NCBI GenBank assembly: GCA_934747885.1
Contig: CAKVHE010000002.1
Location: 389,798 to 453,797, forward strand
Direction of reading: 5' to 3'
Source: an uncultured Clostridia bacterium
GTDB lineage: Bacteria; Bacillota; Clostridia; Christensenellales; UBA1242
DNA: 64,000 bases
The position numbers were made by a program, and so were the translations under genes. Below are positions 50,364 to 58,624 of the stretch, piece by piece. Under the pieces are notes generated by a model, which saw nothing but the letters and a program-made list of their open reading frames with translations, did not search any database and was not told the origin of the DNA. Each line of letters opens with the position of its first letter. The stretch's first letter is position 1.

Positions 50364-50393
50364 AAAAGAGCCACCCAGTCGGGTGGCTCTTTT
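50364..50393. terminator. Bidirectional terminator between spoVM and rpmB
   Basis: A perfect 13-bp stem (AAAAGAGCCACCC with GGGTGGCTCTTTT) and an AGTC loop, T-rich on both sides. It closes the rpoZ-to-spoVM run on the + strand and rpmB on the minus strand. Confidence 0.9.
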
Positions 50394-50416
50394 GTAGGTT
50401 ATTTATAAAGAAAAGA

Positions 50417-50602
50417 TTACTTTGCGGTTTTTGTACCTTTCATACATTTTGTGCAAACATATGCCTTTTCTTTCTTGCCGTTAATCTCCAAATCTACTTT
50501 GTGTAGGTTAGGTTTAGAAACGCGTTTTGTTTTTACGTTTGAATGACTAACATTGTTACCTGTCATTTTTTGCTTACCGCAAATAGAACATACTTGGCTC
50601 AT
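50417..50602 (-). CDS. rpmB: 50S ribosomal protein L28
   Basis: This 61-residue basic protein reads VCSICGKQKMTGNNVSHSN and ends AYVCTKCMKGTKTAK. It is the zinc-binding (C+) form of L28 with two CxxC pairs (C5/C8 and near C52/C55). It is one of very few minus-strand genes, monocistronic, with its own promoter and SD (AAAGGAGAG). rpmB is also divergently placed here in B. subtilis relatives. Confidence 0.96.
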   Translation of the reverse strand: MSQVCSICGKQKMTGNNVSHSNVKTKRVSKPNLHKVDLEINGKKEKAYVCTKCMKGTKTAK

Positions 50603-50640
50603 AATATCTCTCCTTTGAAAATTTTATCTTACAAATGCAT

Positions 50641-50669
50641 ATATTAGCATATTTTTCTTATTTTTGCAA
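50641..50669 (-). promoter_or_regulatory. Promoter of rpmB
   Basis: On the minus strand, TTGCAA (50669-50664) and TAATAT (50646-50641) are spaced by 17 bases. Confidence 0.75.
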
Positions 50670-50719
50670 CACTTTTTGGATAAAATTTGGACTATGAATA
50701 AAAAAAGAACAAAAAACCC

Positions 50720-50748
50720 TTGAACTTTGCAGGCAAATGTAGTAAAAT
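50720..50748 (+). promoter_or_regulatory. Promoter of yloU-yloV
   Basis: TTGAAC (50720-50725), 17 bases, TAAAAT (50743-50748). Confidence 0.65.
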
Positions 50749-50801
50749 AATTATCGGCAAGAGAGTAACTATTGCTTTTTTGCCAAGTAGGAGATAAATC
50801 T

Positions 50802-51152
50802 GTGGCAGTTTCTACCGAAAACTCTTATGGAAATATTACAATAACCGACCAAGCAATTGCCTTGGTGGTTGGTCATACCACGCTCGAATGTTACGGCGTG
50901 GTTGATTTGGTATCCAAAAATTTATGGGACAACATTAAACAACTGTTTAAGCGTGACCCAAAATCGAGAGGCATTAAGGTTTTAACCATCGGCGACCGCA
51001 TACACATCGACATTGACCTTATTTTAAAGTATGGCGTTTCAATTAACGCTATCGCCGAAGCGGTAAGAAAATCGGTTAAATATAATGTAGAACAATTTAC
51101 CGGGATGATTGTTGACGCAGTCAACATAAACGTCCTTGGCGTAAAAATATAA
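50802..51152 (+). CDS. yloU: Asp23/Gls24 family protein (YloU-like)
   Basis: This is the second Asp23-domain protein of the window, 116 residues, with YGNITITDQAIALVVGHTTLEC and YGVSINAIAEAVRKSVKYNVEQ. GTG 50802 is chosen because AGGAG lies eight bases upstream; an in-frame TTG at 50772 has no SD. It precedes yloV as in most Firmicutes. The role is probably in envelope homeostasis. Confidence 0.88.
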   Translation: MAVSTENSYGNITITDQAIALVVGHTTLECYGVVDLVSKNLWDNIKQLFKRDPKSRGIKVLTIGDRIHIDIDLILKYGVSINAIAEAVRKSVKYNVEQFTGMIVDAVNINVLGVKI

Positions 51153-51185
51153 GAAACTTAACCACCACTTTGGGAGTAAAAACAA

Positions 51186-52829
51186 ATGGCAAAAACAATA
51201 TCCGGCGCCACTTTTCGCAAGATGCTGATAAATGGCGCTAGTTATCTTGAACAAAACAAAGAGTACGTTAACTCATTAAACGTCTTTCCTGTACCAGATG
51301 GCGACACCGGTACCAATATGTCTTTAACTATGCGTTCTGCAATTAAAGAAATAAATATGGTTACCGATAACAACCTTGACACTCTTTCAAATGCTCTTGC
51401 AAAAGGCGCTTTGCGTGGCGCAAGAGGCAACTCGGGTGTTATTCTTTCTCAAATCTTAAAAGGCTTTTCTTCGGTAATTTTGCACGAAAAGTCTATCAAT
51501 ACCAAAATTTTTGCAAAAGCCTTAAAAGAGGGTGCATCCATTGCCTATGGCGCGGTTACCAAACCACGTGAAGGTACTATGCTTACCGTTATTAGGCTTA
51601 TGAGTGATGAGGCGCTTAATATTGCCAAACGTACGCCCGAAATGACTGAATTTTTAACTCAAACCATCGCGTTTGGTGAGGAAGTCTTAAAACAAACACC
51701 AGAAATGTTGCCAGTTTTGAAAAAGGCAGGGGTGGTTGATGCCGGTGGTAGAGGCCTATTAGTTATTATGACCGGCTTTTTGAAATACCTAAATGGTGAC
51801 CAAAGCGAAATTAACCTAGAATTTGAAAACGATACCGTAAAAAAGGAAGAAAATCCTTTTGAAAATGCTGAAGTTGATTACAACGACTTAGCAGATATTG
51901 AATTTGCTTATTGTACTGAATTTTTTATAATTAACATACACAAAAAGACAACTGAGGCCGACATTGACAAATTGCGTGAAAAACTTATGGAAATAGGTGA
52001 TAGTGTTATTTGTATTGGCGATCTAAACCTAATAAAAATCCACGTTCACACCAACGAACCTGGTATCGCCATAACCAACGCTTTAAAACTTGGCGAAGTA
52101 AATGGCGTAAAAATTGAAAATATGCTAGAACAAAACCGCGCGCTAAAAAATCAACAAAAACCAGAAGAATTAAAACCAATTGGAATGGTTTCTGTTTGTG
52201 CCGGTGAGGGACTAGCAAGCATCTTTAAAGACTTAAACGTAGATTATGTTATTGAGGGCGGTCAAACAATGAACCCAAGTGCCGAAGATATTGCTGCAGC
52301 AGCAGACAAGGTTTTGGCAGAAACGGTATTTGTTTTGCCAAACAACAAAAACATCATTATGGCAGCGCAACTTGCAAAAGACTTATCTCGTCGCAACATC
52401 GTTGTTGTTCCTACAACAACCGTGCCTCAAGGTATTACCGCTGCAATAAACCTTAACCCAGAAGATTCGGTTGAAACCAACCTTGCAAATATGACAACCA
52501 GCATTGACACCGTTCAAACAGGTTCGGTAACTTATGCTGTTCGTACCACACATATTGATGGCTTTAAGTTAAAAGAAGGCGACATAATTGGTTTAGACAA
52601 CAAAAACATTATCTCAAAAGGTGAAGATATTGGAATTGTTGCTACTGAAGTTATTGACAAACTAATGAATGACGAAGTTATGAACATCTCCATTTTCTAT
52701 GGTGCCGATGTTCAAGAGGCCGAAGCACTTTTGCTAACTGAAAACATCAGTAAAAAATATCCAAATGTAGAAGTTGACTGTCACTTTGGTGGACAACCAC
52801 TTTACTACTATATGATATCACTTGAATAA
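51186..52829 (+). CDS. yloV: DAK-family fatty-acid kinase-like protein (YloV/FakA)
   Basis: This 547-residue protein has the DhaL (DAK2) kinase domain with the ADP-Mg motif FPVPDGDTGTNMSLTM and GARGNSGVILSQILKGF, a middle domain, and a C-terminal DegV-associated (FakA-type) domain with VPTTTVPQGITAAI. S. aureus FakA phosphorylates fatty acids carried by FakB. No fakB/degV gene is in the window. It follows yloU by 33 bases and precedes recG. Confidence 0.92.
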   Translation: MAKTISGATFRKMLINGASYLEQNKEYVNSLNVFPVPDGDTGTNMSLTMRSAIKEINMVTDNNLDTLSNALAKGALRGARGNSGVILSQILKGFSSVILHEKSINTKIFAKALKEGASIAYGAVTKPREGTMLTVIRLMSDEALNIAKRTPEMTEFLTQTIAFGEEVLKQTPEMLPVLKKAGVVDAGGRGLLVIMTGFLKYLNGDQSEINLEFENDTVKKEENPFENAEVDYNDLADIEFAYCTEFFIINIHKKTTEADIDKLREKLMEIGDSVICIGDLNLIKIHVHTNEPGIAITNALKLGEVNGVKIENMLEQNRALKNQQKPEELKPIGMVSVCAGEGLASIFKDLNVDYVIEGGQTMNPSAEDIAAAADKVLAETVFVLPNNKNIIMAAQLAKDLSRRNIVVVPTTTVPQGITAAINLNPEDSVETNLANMTTSIDTVQTGSVTYAVRTTHIDGFKLKEGDIIGLDNKNIISKGEDIGIVATEVIDKLMNDEVMNISIFYGADVQEAEALLLTENISKKYPNVEVDCHFGGQPLYYYMISLE

Positions 52830-52836
52830 AACACTT

Positions 52837-52866
52837 ACAAAGCCAGAGTTGATTCTGGCTTTGTTT
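52837..52866 (+). terminator. Intrinsic terminator between yloV and recG
   Basis: ACAAAGCCAGA pairs with TCTGGCTTTGT over a six-base loop, ending in a short T run just before the recG ATG. It probably reduces, not abolishes, recG transcription. Confidence 0.7.
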
Positions 52867-52876
52867 ATAGGAAAAT

Positions 52877-54856
52877 ATGGAACTTGAAGAATTGAAAGGA
52901 GTGGGCAAAAAACGGATATCTGCTTTAAACGAAGCAGGTATTTTCACTTGCACAGATTTTTTAAATTTTTACCCGATAAAATACTATAATTTTAATGAAA
53001 GTGAACCGTTTGATGCAACAAAAGAAGAAAATTATTTAATTTGTGCCACCACCAGTGGAGATGCAAAAGCGGTATTTTTCAAGGGGCATAGTTACACTTT
53101 GGCGCCTTTTGAGGACGAAAAAAGCCAAAAATCGTTTAAAGCGATATGGTACAATCAGCCTTTTATGAAAAACAACTTAGTAAATGGTCAAAAATACCTA
53201 TTGTACGGCAAACCAAACTCAAAAAAACAGTTTGTAGTGCAAAAAAGTTTTAGGGCGCCCTCAAATGGCGCACTAATTATCCCAATATACAAGTCCATTG
53301 CGGGGTTTTCACAAAACCTAATTTGTCAGTGCATTAAGCAAATTTTGGATAACACTCTTGAAAGCAGCCTTGTGCCAGAATCAATTGTGGCTTTGCCCTT
53401 GCTTAGCGCCTACAAGGGGGTGCATTGTCCTCAAAAAGTTGAGGATATAGAAGAATGCAAGAACCGCTTGTCACTAGAAGATTTGCTGCTATTTGCCGGT
53501 TTGGATAGTCAAAAAATGGACGATAAGAAGGAAAGAACCTATCAAGATTTGTCGGTTCAAGTTTTTCAAAAAGTTAGTCCATTTGTTTTGTCGCCTTCGC
53601 AAAAAACAGCAATTGCTGAAATATTTGCTGATTTAAAATCGCCTAATGTAATGAATCGCGTTTTGTTTGGAGATGTAGGCTCAGGCAAAACTTTGGTTGC
53701 CTTTGCTTGTTGCTGGCTTGCAATAAAGTCGCGCGCACAGGCCTGCATTGTGGTGCCAACCGAGATTTTGGCGAACCAACATTTTGCAAGCGCACAAAAG
53801 ATGTTTGAAAATTTTAAAGTTGCTTTTTTACATTCAAAATTATCTACCAAAGAGCGCAGAAATTTACTAGAAGATTTGCGTTTGGGAAACATAGACTTGC
53901 TTATTGCGACCCATTCGGTGTTTAATAGTGAGGTACAATTTAAAGATTTGGCAATTTGTATTACCGATGAACAACACCGATTTGGCGTGGCTCAACGCGC
54001 AAGTTTGCAAAACAAAAACACAGCAATTGACCAATTATTTTTGAGCGCAACGCCAATTCCTCGTAGCTTGGCGCTGGTGCTATTTGGTGGATTAAAAACT
54101 AGCAGGCTTGAGCGCCGTGAGGACGCATTATGCAACATAAAAACTTCACTCGTGGGCACGGACAGAATTGCAAGTATGTGGCAATATATTTTAAATAGCA
54201 CGCGCACAAATGGCCGTAAATGTTTTGTAATTGTGCCAAGAATTGACGAAAACGACGCGGACGGCTTATCGCCACTAGCAAGCATTCAAAGCGCAAAAGA
54301 TGCGCTTTTAGCGGCTGGAGCCACCGCCAATGAAATAGCCATAATAAATGGCAAACAAAGCAAAGAAGTTCAACAAGCCGAAATGGAAAATTTTGCCAAA
54401 GGCGATAAACGTTTTTTGGTTGCAACAACGGTGGTTGAAGTTGGGGTAGATGTTCCTAGCGCCAGTTATATGGTTATTTTTAATGCCGACCGCTTTGGGC
54501 TTGCCACTCTTCATCAACTTAGAGGCAGAATAGGACGCGATGGCGCAGAAAGTTATTGTTTTTGCCTAACCGATTCCGCCAGTGATTTTGCCTTAAAGCG
54601 TCTAAAACTATTTAAAAGCACGCTAGATGGCGCCAAAATTGCCGAAGAAGACCTGCGACTTAGAGGCAGTGGCACGATGTATGGCACCAAACAGCACGGA
54701 ATGAATGAAGTCTTTTCTAATATGAACTTTTCTATTGAACTATTTGAAAGAGCAAAGGATATTTTTGCCAAACTTACACCAGAAAACCAAGCAAAAGTGG
54801 TAGAAAAGGCAAAACAAAAGTATGCCAAACTTTTTGAGCAAGTGGTGCTAAATTAA
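52877..54856 (+). CDS. recG: ATP-dependent DNA helicase RecG
   Basis: RecG regresses stalled forks and moves branched DNA. The 659-residue protein has an N-terminal HhH/wedge region (ELEELKGVGKKRISALNEAG), Walker A FGDVGSGKTLVAF, the DEQHRFG motif II, LFLSATPIPRSLAL, VATTVVEVGVDVP and QLRGRIGRDG. It is a little shorter than usual (about 680), mostly in the wedge. The SD is weak. It ends before a bidirectional terminator. Confidence 0.95.
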   Translation: MELEELKGVGKKRISALNEAGIFTCTDFLNFYPIKYYNFNESEPFDATKEENYLICATTSGDAKAVFFKGHSYTLAPFEDEKSQKSFKAIWYNQPFMKNNLVNGQKYLLYGKPNSKKQFVVQKSFRAPSNGALIIPIYKSIAGFSQNLICQCIKQILDNTLESSLVPESIVALPLLSAYKGVHCPQKVEDIEECKNRLSLEDLLLFAGLDSQKMDDKKERTYQDLSVQVFQKVSPFVLSPSQKTAIAEIFADLKSPNVMNRVLFGDVGSGKTLVAFACCWLAIKSRAQACIVVPTEILANQHFASAQKMFENFKVAFLHSKLSTKERRNLLEDLRLGNIDLLIATHSVFNSEVQFKDLAICITDEQHRFGVAQRASLQNKNTAIDQLFLSATPIPRSLALVLFGGLKTSRLERREDALCNIKTSLVGTDRIASMWQYILNSTRTNGRKCFVIVPRIDENDADGLSPLASIQSAKDALLAAGATANEIAIINGKQSKEVQQAEMENFAKGDKRFLVATTVVEVGVDVPSASYMVIFNADRFGLATLHQLRGRIGRDGAESYCFCLTDSASDFALKRLKLFKSTLDGAKIAEEDLRLRGSGTMYGTKQHGMNEVFSNMNFSIELFERAKDIFAKLTPENQAKVVEKAKQKYAKLFEQVVLN

Positions 54857-54881
54857 AAGATTATTAAATTTAATTAGATAT

Positions 54882-54916
54882 AAAAAATCCAAACCTAAAA
54901 ATGGTTTGGATTTTTT
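54882..54916. terminator. Bidirectional terminator between recG and tRNA-Trp
   Basis: A 14-bp stem (AAAAAATCCAAACC with GGTTTGGATTTTTT) over a seven-base loop. It serves recG on the + strand and tRNA-Trp on the minus strand. Confidence 0.9.
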
Positions 54917-54991
54917 GGCAGGTGACGAGGGACTCGAACCCCCAACCGACGGTTTTGGAGACCGCTACGCTACCAATTGCGCCAGTCACCT
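54916..54991 (-). tRNA. trnW: tRNA-Trp (CCA anticodon)
   Basis: The 76-base minus-strand gene folds as a full cloverleaf. The acceptor AGGTGAC pairs with GTCACCT. The anticodon arm GCGGT-CTCCAAA-ACCGT gives anticodon CCA. The T-arm is GGGGG-TTCGAGT-CCCTC (one weak pair). The 3' CCA is encoded in the DNA (complement of 54916-54918), with discriminator G. The anticodon reads UGG, so UGG is decoded as Trp. Confidence 0.95.
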
Positions 54992-55003
54992 ATCAACCCA
55001 AAT

Positions 55004-55032
55004 ATTGTAGCATAAAAAAAAGCGTGTGTCAA
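55004..55032 (-). promoter_or_regulatory. Promoter of tRNA-Trp
   Basis: On the minus strand, a perfect TTGACA (55032-55027), 17 bases, and TACAAT (55009-55004). The -35 lies in the loop of the upstream gene's terminator. Confidence 0.85.
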
Positions 55033-55049
55033 TAAAACATACGCTTTTT
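55013..55049 (-). terminator. Intrinsic terminator of the PadR-like gene
   Basis: On the minus strand, AAAAAAGCGT pairs with ACGCTTTTTT around a loop of about 17 bases that can close further, followed by T. It overlaps the tRNA-Trp promoter. Confidence 0.75.
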
Positions 55050-55059
55050 TGTTAAATTG

Positions 55060-57528
55060 TTAAACATTATACCGCTTGCTTTTAAATAGCATGGTGTAAA
55101 CAACCGAACTTAATATAATGGTTAGCGCGCACACGCTAGGAAGTACCCAATACAGGTGGTTGTAGTCTAGTTGTTTGAAACTATAAAAACCAAATGGCAA
55201 GTTGATTGCATAAATTATTACTAAACATTGAATAAAGAACAAAATTGCAAAAATTAAGGATATGTTTGGTGAATATTTTGAAATTGCCTTTTTTGTTGGA
55301 TTTATTACATAAATTAAAGTATAAATTAGAGGTATTGCAAGCAAAAAGGCAAAAGCAAACAAAAAGTATACATACGCAGGCAAGGCAGATGACAAATATT
55401 TAAAGTTTAGGTATCCAACCTTGCTACAAATGAGGTAGGTAAGTGCCAAAAGCCCCGACATAAACAAAAACACAATCCAAGATGAAATCATCTTAATTTT
55501 GTTCACTAGCAAATATTTCTTTAGTTCAACCGGCTCTGGTTCCGGTCTTATATAAGGTCTTACACTAACGCCTTCACTATTTAGTTTGTTAGTTAAATTT
55601 TCAAAATTGCCGTCGCCTTCAAAGTAGTTTACCGGTTTGGTATTTTGGTTGGTATTTACTGCACCTAAGTTGTCGAGGTTATCCAAAAGTTCGCGATATT
55701 CACTTTCGGTAAAACGTGGGGTATATAGGCGATAATTTTCTACCTTGTCCGACAACTCTGCATTATCTTTTTTTGTGTCTGTAGCAATTTGCTCAATTGT
55801 GTCGGTTACATCTTTTACGCACTCGCTTTTTTGTTCTTGCGCCATTGCGCTGTCTTCGGGTTTGCTAGTGTCATCTTCGGCCGAAAAATTGTTATTATTA
55901 AAGGAGGAATGGTAGGTGTCGTCGTCTTCATCGTCATAATTGACGTTAAATAATTTTTCATCCTCGGTGTCTTCGCTATCTTGTGAAAATTCCGGGTCAA
56001 TTTCCTCTGGCTCATCTGTTTCGACACTTTCACCAAGCAAATTTAAATTATTTTCTGCTTTTTTGATAGTAGTATAGTCTTTGTCTTCTAAATACGCTTC
56101 ATCATTTTTTGCCGCAGCGGAATAACTCGAGTCGTTGTTTTCAAAAAAGTTTTCAAGATTAAAACGCTCTTCAGCATCATTGTCTGCAACTGTTCCAAAT
56201 TTATGCTCAGGGTTATAATCTTCAACCAAATAAGGTGGGATGGAAGACAAGTCTTTGTGCTCAACGCATTTGCCCTCGTCATATTTTTCAAAGGAGGCGT
56301 CCATTTCTTCTCCAATCTGCGCCTCGGTTAGTTCTTTAAACTCTTCGTTTTCTTCTTCGGTTAAATAACTTTTGTGGTCAGGATTTCCGTCTTCTGCATC
56401 TAGATCTATTTCTTCAATATCTTCGTCGTTATAAGCAAAAGTTGGCGCGCCCGCCATAGTTTGAGGTCTTTCCTCGCCATCTGCATCCAAATCTACAACT
56501 TCAATTTCTTCATCATTAAATGGCAAATCTTCGTCAAGCGCTGGTTGTTCAGACAACTTTTCAAAGTTCTCGTCTTGTTCGTTTGAAGTGGTAGATAAGT
56601 AATCTACTTCACCTAGCGTGCTAGCGCTTACAAAAGTCGTATTATCGGTTTTAGGTTGGGAAGTAGGCTCTTGCGCTTCCTTATTTTCACTGGTAGGTGT
56701 TTCGCTAGCAGCGGTAACAATTTCTTCGGGCTCGCCATTTTGCTGCAAGGTAACTTCAGTGGCATTACCTTGTCCTTCACTGGTTTCTGTTTCAGCGTTA
56801 CCTGCGATGTTATCAAACAAGTTTATTTGGTTTTCGTCCACGTTATAGTATTCACTAACAATATCCAAGCTCTCTGGGTCAACTGACGAAGAATATTCGT
56901 CCATATTCGGCTCAGCATCGGCATCAATGTTTGTTTGGACTGATTGTGAAGAGGGATCTACTTCCGTTTGGTCAAAACTCATTTGCCCGTCCAAAACATC
57001 GGCAGAGTTTGCGGGTTTTGTTTCGGCGGCATTTGTATCCAACTCGTTGTTTTCTTCGTCTGCCTGCAATTTAGCCGTCGCTTCATTGTCATCTTCATAA
57101 ACCATTGGGTCTTCGCTTGCAACTGCGCTCAAATTTGCATCGCTAACGTCTTCGTCGGGGAGCAGAATACGACTACTGCTACCCGTGGTTTTGCCAGCCA
57201 AATTGCCAGAAATTAGGTTGTCTATTATGGCTCTTGAACTTAGCCATTCGTCCATACTGCGATCCAAAAAAGCCTTGCCTTCATCGGTAAGTTTGTAGTA
57301 GTGGCGCTTTCCGCCTATATCGCTATTCAGCCAATAAGAATCTATAAGCCCTTGGGTTTCCAAACGCTTTAAGCAACTATATAGGGTGGGCTGTTTTAAT
57401 TCATACGTGCCACCACTTTTAATTTCAATGTCCTTAATTATTTCATAGCCATACTTGTCACCCGAGGTTAGGGTTCGCAAAATTATGGTGTCTACGTTAC
57501 CACGAATTAAGTCGGAATCAATACTCAT
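55060..57528 (-). CDS. PadR-type DNA-binding domain fused through an acidic linker to a four-helix membrane domain
   Basis: Residues 1-110 of this 822-residue protein are a PadR winged helix (RGNVDTIILRTLTSGDKYGY, PTLYSCLKRLETQGLI, GGKRHYYKLTDEGKAFL). Residues 115-650 are extremely rich in Glu, Asp, Asn, Ser and Thr, with little predicted structure. The last 150 residues hold four membrane helices (SSWIVFLFMSGLLALTYLIC, YVYFLFAFAFLLAIPLIYTL, ISLIFAILFFIQCLVIIYAI, VLPSVCALTIILSSVVYTML). A membrane-tethered regulator is implied. ATG 57528 follows AAGGAGA. PadR proteins are normally about 110-180 residues. The ligand and targets are unknown. Confidence 0.85.
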   Translation of the reverse strand: MSIDSDLIRGNVDTIILRTLTSGDKYGYEIIKDIEIKSGGTYELKQPTLYSCLKRLETQGLIDSYWLNSDIGGKRHYYKLTDEGKAFLDRSMDEWLSSRAIIDNLISGNLAGKTTGSSSRILLPDEDVSDANLSAVASEDPMVYEDDNEATAKLQADEENNELDTNAAETKPANSADVLDGQMSFDQTEVDPSSQSVQTNIDADAEPNMDEYSSSVDPESLDIVSEYYNVDENQINLFDNIAGNAETETSEGQGNATEVTLQQNGEPEEIVTAASETPTSENKEAQEPTSQPKTDNTTFVSASTLGEVDYLSTTSNEQDENFEKLSEQPALDEDLPFNDEEIEVVDLDADGEERPQTMAGAPTFAYNDEDIEEIDLDAEDGNPDHKSYLTEEENEEFKELTEAQIGEEMDASFEKYDEGKCVEHKDLSSIPPYLVEDYNPEHKFGTVADNDAEERFNLENFFENNDSSYSAAAKNDEAYLEDKDYTTIKKAENNLNLLGESVETDEPEEIDPEFSQDSEDTEDEKLFNVNYDDEDDDTYHSSFNNNNFSAEDDTSKPEDSAMAQEQKSECVKDVTDTIEQIATDTKKDNAELSDKVENYRLYTPRFTESEYRELLDNLDNLGAVNTNQNTKPVNYFEGDGNFENLTNKLNSEGVSVRPYIRPEPEPVELKKYLLVNKIKMISSWIVFLFMSGLLALTYLICSKVGYLNFKYLSSALPAYVYFLFAFAFLLAIPLIYTLIYVINPTKKAISKYSPNISLIFAILFFIQCLVIIYAINLPFGFYSFKQLDYNHLYWVLPSVCALTIILSSVVYTMLFKSKRYNV

Positions 57529-57566
57529 AGATTGTCTCCTTGATTGGATTACAATATTACACCTTT

Positions 57567-57596
57567 AGTATATAACTATTTTTAAGCAATTGTCAA
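57567..57596 (-). promoter_or_regulatory. Promoter of the PadR-like gene
   Basis: On the minus strand, TTGACA (57596-57591), 18 bases, TATACT (57572-57567), 39 bases before the ATG. Confidence 0.65.
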
Positions 57597-57671
57597 ACAA
57601 AAAGGGCGCGTTATGGCTTTTTGCAAAAGAATTGTTTTTACAAAATCTGGAGAAAAAACTGCAAAAATAAA

Positions 57672-57700
57672 TTGCAAAGCGTCCGTGCAATGAATATAAT
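57672..57700 (+). promoter_or_regulatory. Promoter of the YgjP-like gene, implying a leaderless mRNA
   Basis: TTGCAA (57672-57677), 17 bases, TATAAT (57695-57700). The expected start near 57707 coincides with the ATG at 57708. Confidence 0.75.
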
Positions 57701-57707
57701 TATTTTT

Positions 57708-58394
57708 ATGAACAATGTTGATGCAAATAGTTATCCTACAAAAATTTTGTGGTCAAATAGACGTTCGCTCAGTTTGTCTGTTTTACAAAGCGGGGAAGTC
57801 GTTATAAAGGCACCTGTGGGGCTTCCTATGACGGAAATTGAGAAATTTGTTAAACAAAAAGAACGTTGGATACAATCTAAACTTGACAGAGTTAACCGCG
57901 TAAATTTACAAAATCAAGATATAATAAACTATCAAAAAATTCTTGTTTTTGGCGAAAAATATAGTGGCTATCGCACACAAAAAGTAAAAAGAATTACACT
58001 CACGTCCAAAGCGCTTTTGGTGCCAGAAAAAATTAGCGACGAACAATTGCTTGCAAAAATTAAATCATGGTATAAATTGTACGCAAAAAAAGTACTTGGA
58101 GATAGGTTATTAGAGGTTTCACAGCATACTCATCTAACTGTCGCGAAATTCTGCATAGGGGACACGCGTGGGCGCTGGGGCGCTTGTTATGCAGCCGGGA
58201 AAATATCGCTGAATTGGCGTGTGATTATGCTTCCACCAAACCTTATTGATTATGTAATTGTGCATGAACTAATGCATTTAAAGGAAATGAATCACAGTCC
58301 AGCCTTTTGGGAAAATGTGGGTAAGGTATTACCGGAATATAAATCATTAAGACAACAAATTAAAAGTTTTGGCTATTTGCTACAACTTTTTTAA
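57708..58394 (+). CDS. YgjP/DUF45 family zinc metallopeptidase (SprT/M48-like)
   Basis: This 228-residue protein has the DUF45 signature: RWGACYAAGKISLNWRVIM, the zinc site VIVHELMHLKEMNHSPAFW (HExxH plus downstream His) and a closing LPEYKSLRQQI. E. coli YgjP is a predicted metal-dependent hydrolase. The start is chosen at ATG 57708 because no SD exists upstream and the transcription start predicted from the promoter falls on this ATG. The in-frame ATG at 57690 lies between the -35 and -10. It stands alone between the PadR-like gene and the CRISPR locus. Confidence 0.88.
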   Translation: MNNVDANSYPTKILWSNRRSLSLSVLQSGEVVIKAPVGLPMTEIEKFVKQKERWIQSKLDRVNRVNLQNQDIINYQKILVFGEKYSGYRTQKVKRITLTSKALLVPEKISDEQLLAKIKSWYKLYAKKVLGDRLLEVSQHTHLTVAKFCIGDTRGRWGACYAAGKISLNWRVIMLPPNLIDYVIVHELMHLKEMNHSPAFWENVGKVLPEYKSLRQQIKSFGYLLQLF

Positions 58395-58401
58395 AAAATA
58401 T

Positions 58402-58431
58402 TTGACAAATTAAAAAATTATGTGTTATTAT
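58402..58431 (+). promoter_or_regulatory. Promoter of the tracrRNA
   Basis: TTGACA (58402-58407), 18 bases, TATTAT (58426-58431). The expected start is near 58438, just ahead of the anti-repeat. Confidence 0.75.
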
Positions 58432-58437
58432 ATATGT

Positions 58438-58555
58438 GTAACTTATACCATACCAAATTCAAATAGGTTACTAAAATAAAAGGCAACAATTTGTTGTCTT
58501 TGGGAGCGAAAGCTCTCCAGTAAGTGAGATTACCGTAATGGTAGTCTCTTTTTTT
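58438..58555 (+). ncRNA. tracrRNA: tracrRNA of the type II-C CRISPR system
   Basis: Bases 58443-58476 match the array repeat (as read on this strand) at 31 of 34 positions; the mismatches (one central, two adjacent near the GGTTAC) would form the usual bulge of the crRNA:tracrRNA duplex. Downstream are three hairpins: GCAACA/TGTTGT, GGAGC-GAAA-GCTCTCC, and the terminator GAGATTACC/GGTAGTCTC with seven T (58549-58555). A promoter precedes it. It lies directly upstream of cas9 on the same strand. It is complementary to crRNA transcribed from the minus strand of the array. Confidence 0.92.
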
Positions 58556-58574
58556 ATTTAAGCAATTAAAAAGA

Positions 58575-58604
58575 TTGAAATTATGTTTGCGTGTATGTTA
58601 TTAT
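58575..58604 (+). promoter_or_regulatory. Promoter of cas9-cas1-cas2
   Basis: TTGAAA (58575-58580), 18 bases, TATTAT (58599-58604), with TG one base before the -10 (extended -10). It starts just after the tracrRNA terminator. Confidence 0.65.
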
Positions 58605-58624
58605 AAATATATGAGGTATTTACT

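Noticed and set aside
57621..57707. N-terminal extension of the YgjP-like protein (starts at 57621 or 57690)
   Set aside because: Both starts lie in or upstream of the promoter and have no SD.
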